Positions 62,316 through 64,000 of a stretch of 64,000 nt of DNA are shown in pieces. Location of the stretch: positions 4,836,001 to 4,900,000 of the forward strand of contig NZ_BLWC01000001.1 in assembly GCF_013167895.1 (NCBI RefSeq), written 5' to 3'. The translations under genes were made by a program, and so were the position numbers. The first letter of the stretch is position 1; each line of letters begins with the position of its first letter. The notes beneath the pieces were generated by a model. The model was not told the origin of the DNA and did no database searches. It saw nothing but the letters and a program-made list of their open reading frames with translations. The stretch is from Streptomyces fulvorobeus. Lineage in GTDB: Bacteria; Actinomycetota; Actinomycetes; Streptomycetales; Streptomycetaceae.

Positions 62316-63146
62316 ATGTCCCGTACCGTCCTTCGTACCGTGACCGGAGCGTTCGCCCTGGCGGCTGCCGCGGCTGTGCTGCCTCTCGCGTCCCCGTCCC
62401 CGGCCGCCGCCGACAGCATCATCATCGGCGGACAGCCGGCGCACGTGGCGGACAGCCCGTGGGTCGTGGCGCTGTCCAGCCGTGACCGGTTCGGGGGAAC
62501 GAGGGCCGGTCAGTTCTGCGGCGCCGTGCTGATCGCGCGCGACAAGGCCCTCACGGCGGCCCACTGCCTCGGGCGCGAGGTCCTCGGCGCGGACGTGAGC
62601 GAGGTCCGGGACCTGCTGGTCATCGCGGGCCGCGACAAACTGCTGGGGTCGGGGGGCAGGGAGATCGCCGTACGGGACACCTGGGTCAATCCCCAGTACG
62701 ACCCCGAGGCGAACGCGGGCGACCTCGCGGTCCTCACGCTGTCCCGGAAGCTGCCGCAGAGCTCCGTCATCCGGATGGCCGGGCCGGGCGACGCGGCGTA
62801 CGAGCCGGGCACCCGCGCGCGGGTCTACGGGTGGGGTGACACGAGCGGAGGGGGTACCTACGCCTCCGCTCTGCGCGCGGCCCCGGTGAAGGTGCTCGCC
62901 GACAGCGCGTGCGAGCGGGCGTACCCGGGAGGCCCCGAGGGCACGTACGACGCCCTGACGATGCTCTGTGCGGGCGATCCCGAGGGCGGGCACGACGGGT
63001 GCCAGGGAGACAGCGGAGGGCCTCTGGTGGCCCGTGGGCGGCTCGTGGGCCTGGTCTCCTGGGGGAGCGGATGCGGTCAGGCACAGAGCCCGGGGGTCTA
63101 CACCCGGATCTCGGCCGCGGTCGGCCGGCTGCCCGGGCGGAGCTGA
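62316..63146 (+). CDS. Secreted trypsin-like serine protease
   Basis: A 276-residue S1A protease. The signal peptide (about 1-32, ending SPAAA) is followed by a very short propeptide and the mature start IIGG (36-39). Triad: H83 (TAAHCLG), D136 (AGDLAVL), S233 (CQGDSGGP). Asp227, six residues before the active serine, corresponds to Asp189 of trypsin and predicts cleavage after Arg or Lys. Streptomyces trypsins are secreted extracellular enzymes. ATG 62316 with GGAG upstream; it follows hrdB after a terminator and ends before a hairpin. Confidence 0.92.
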   Translation: MSRTVLRTVTGAFALAAAAAVLPLASPSPAAADSIIIGGQPAHVADSPWVVALSSRDRFGGTRAGQFCGAVLIARDKALTAAHCLGREVLGADVSEVRDLLVIAGRDKLLGSGGREIAVRDTWVNPQYDPEANAGDLAVLTLSRKLPQSSVIRMAGPGDAAYEPGTRARVYGWGDTSGGGTYASALRAAPVKVLADSACERAYPGGPEGTYDALTMLCAGDPEGGHDGCQGDSGGPLVARGRLVGLVSWGSGCGQAQSPGVYTRISAAVGRLPGRS

Positions 63147-63202
63147 CGGGCGCCGCGCGAGGGCGTGGGCGGGAGCCTGCGGGCATCGCGCAGGGCATGA
63201 GA

Positions 63203-63236
63203 ACGGGCGGCGTACCCCAGGGGGTGCGCCGCCCGT
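63203..63236. terminator. Bidirectional hairpin between protease and DUF7455 genes
   Basis: Arms ACGGGCGGCG (63203-63212) and CGCCGCCCGT (63227-63236) with inner pairing TACCCC/GGGGTG. It lies 56 bp past the protease stop and 46 bp past the stop of the convergent small gene, so it may serve both. Confidence 0.75.
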
Positions 63237-63282
63237 CGGCCGGTTCGGGAACCGGACCCTGGCTCGTCGTGGATGCGAGGTG

Positions 63283-63516
63283 TCAGTGTTGTTCCTCTTC
63301 GGCGGCACTTGCCTGCACGGCAGTGAGCCGATCCGTCTCATCCTGTATTTCCGCGGCGATCTTCTTGAGTTCCGGCTCGAACTTGCGACCGTGGTGGGCG
63401 CAGAAGAGCAGTTCACCGCCACTGATGAGTACGACGCGCAGATATGCCTGGGCGCCGCAACGGTCACAGCGGTCTGCTGCGGTCAGCGGGCTCGCGGGGG
63501 TCAGAACAGTAGTCAC
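63283..63516 (-). CDS. Small zinc-ribbon protein (DUF7455-like)
   Basis: A 77-residue protein with a single zinc-ribbon-like motif: RCDRCGAQAYLRVVLISGG then LLFCAHHGRKFEPELKKIAA, followed by an amphipathic Glu/Lys helix. This fits the small actinobacterial DUF7455 family, found beside hrdB and parE in Streptomyces. Function unknown. GTG start at 63516. Confidence 0.8.
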   Translation of the reverse strand: MTTVLTPASPLTAADRCDRCGAQAYLRVVLISGGELLFCAHHGRKFEPELKKIAAEIQDETDRLTAVQASAAEEEQH

Positions 63517-63955
63517 GTCGCCTCTTCTCTAGCTCGACGAGCTGTCGTACCAGGGTCAACATCCAACCAGGCCGAAAACGTTCCCGCTCGTGGCTTTTCT
63601 TCGAAACTTCTTCCAAGGATGGCTGTCTGTTGCCGGTTGGCGGCGAATGTGCCGTATTGCGTAGCGCTACGGTTTCGCGTTGCTTGTGGGGTGCGGTCCG
63701 TCCGCCCGGCCGGCTTGCCGGGTTGTTCATGAGGACGTGCCCGGAGCCTAAATGGTTCATGCCTCGAAGGGAACGTGATGTGCACGTCACTCCAACGAAT
63801 GATCGAACGTGTATGCGAGGCTGCACTACCATGAGGATTCCCCCTCGGGTGGTGTCACAACCGCTCTACCAGGGCTCTGTAGGCTCTCAGCGGCTACCGA
63901 AGTCGAGCCCGTTACCCAGTGGGCCCCAAATGAAATTCAGCGAGGAGCGAACCGC
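63517..63955. other. 439-bp divergent region before parE
   Basis: Lies between the small zinc-ribbon gene and the parE start. Base composition is lower in GC around 63580-63640 and 63730-63830, as expected for promoters. No gene is supported; frames are short and of atypical composition. GAGGAG at 63942-63947 is the parE ribosome-binding site. A TAGGCT hexamer at 63881-63886 is a possible -10. Confidence 0.4.
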
Positions 63956-64000
63956 GTGACCGCCGATACGTCCGTGCCGTCCACTGCGCTGCTGACCGGA
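63956..64000 (+). CDS. parE: Topoisomerase IV / gyrase B-type subunit, first 15 codons only
   Basis: A GTG at 63956, with GAGGAG 8 nt upstream, opens a frame MTADTSVPSTALLTG that runs off the window. This N-terminus matches Streptomyces ParE (DNA topoisomerase IV subunit B) as I remember it, and parE is the expected gene after hrdB in that genus. Only 15 codons are visible, so the call rests on start peptide and synteny. Confidence 0.65.
   Translation, partial: MTADTSVPSTALLTG

Overview
The window is a high-GC actinobacterial chromosome segment, almost certainly from a Streptomyces core region. Evidence: very strong G/C preference at third codon positions, many GTG starts, and a gene order (recA-recX, gluDCBA-gluRK, miaB, miaA-dapF, an RSH gene, hflX, dinG, lexA, nrdR-nrdJ, rnhB, recQ, whiH-hrdB, parE) that matches the S. 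coelicolor recA-to-hrdB region as I remember it. WhiH and the lysine/alanine-rich HrdB are Streptomyces hallmarks. I see no tRNA, rRNA, CRISPR array, insertion sequence, integrase or prophage gene.

Layout. 1-5.7 kb: an Lhr-type helicase running off the left edge, an AraC regulator with an AzlC/AzlD pair, a prenyltransferase-fold protein and a DUF3046 protein. 5.8-9.3 kb: an AI-2E-family permease, then recA-recX behind a LexA-box promoter. 9.5-13.5 kb: a small uncharacterised gene, a cysteine-oxidation operon (Cys-rich leader peptide, cysteine dioxygenase, rhodanese) and a flavin monooxygenase. 13.6-20.4 kb: the glutamate ABC transporter gluABCD (minus strand), the divergent GluR-GluK two-component system, and a membrane-anchored TAXI-type binding protein. 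20.5-31.3 kb: tRNA modification (miaB, miaA), dapF, an RSH alarmone enzyme, an M1 peptidase and hflX. 31.4-39.1 kb: a trypsin-fold lipoprotein divergent from a four-gene NIS (IucA/IucC) siderophore operon. 39.1-46.2 kb: DinG-type helicase, lexA with SOS box, nrdR-nrdJ with paired NrdR boxes. 46.2-54.3 kb: TerD, DUF4937, histidine phosphatase plus ADP-ribosylglycohydrolase, rnhB, a UvrD-C2-like orphan and a RecQ-phosphoribosyltransferase fusion. 54.5-64 kb: DUF4192 gene behind a head-to-head DnaA-box pair, NUDIX regulator, ABC transporter fusion, whiH, hrdB, a secreted trypsin-like protease, a zinc-ribbon protein and the first codons of parE.

Themes. The segment is rich in DNA repair and stress genes, with LexA boxes at both recA and lexA. 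Nutrient systems are glutamate uptake with its sensor, a citrate-hydroxamate-type siderophore operon lacking two expected enzymes, and cysteine catabolism under a probable translational attenuator. Development and general transcription are represented by whiH and hrdB.

Quality warning. At least six genes (lhr, recX, gluD, RSH, M1 peptidase, ABC fusion) are broken or altered by what looks like one missing base, each at or beside a short G or C homopolymer. The uniform pattern in otherwise well-preserved genes points to base-calling error rather than real pseudogenes.
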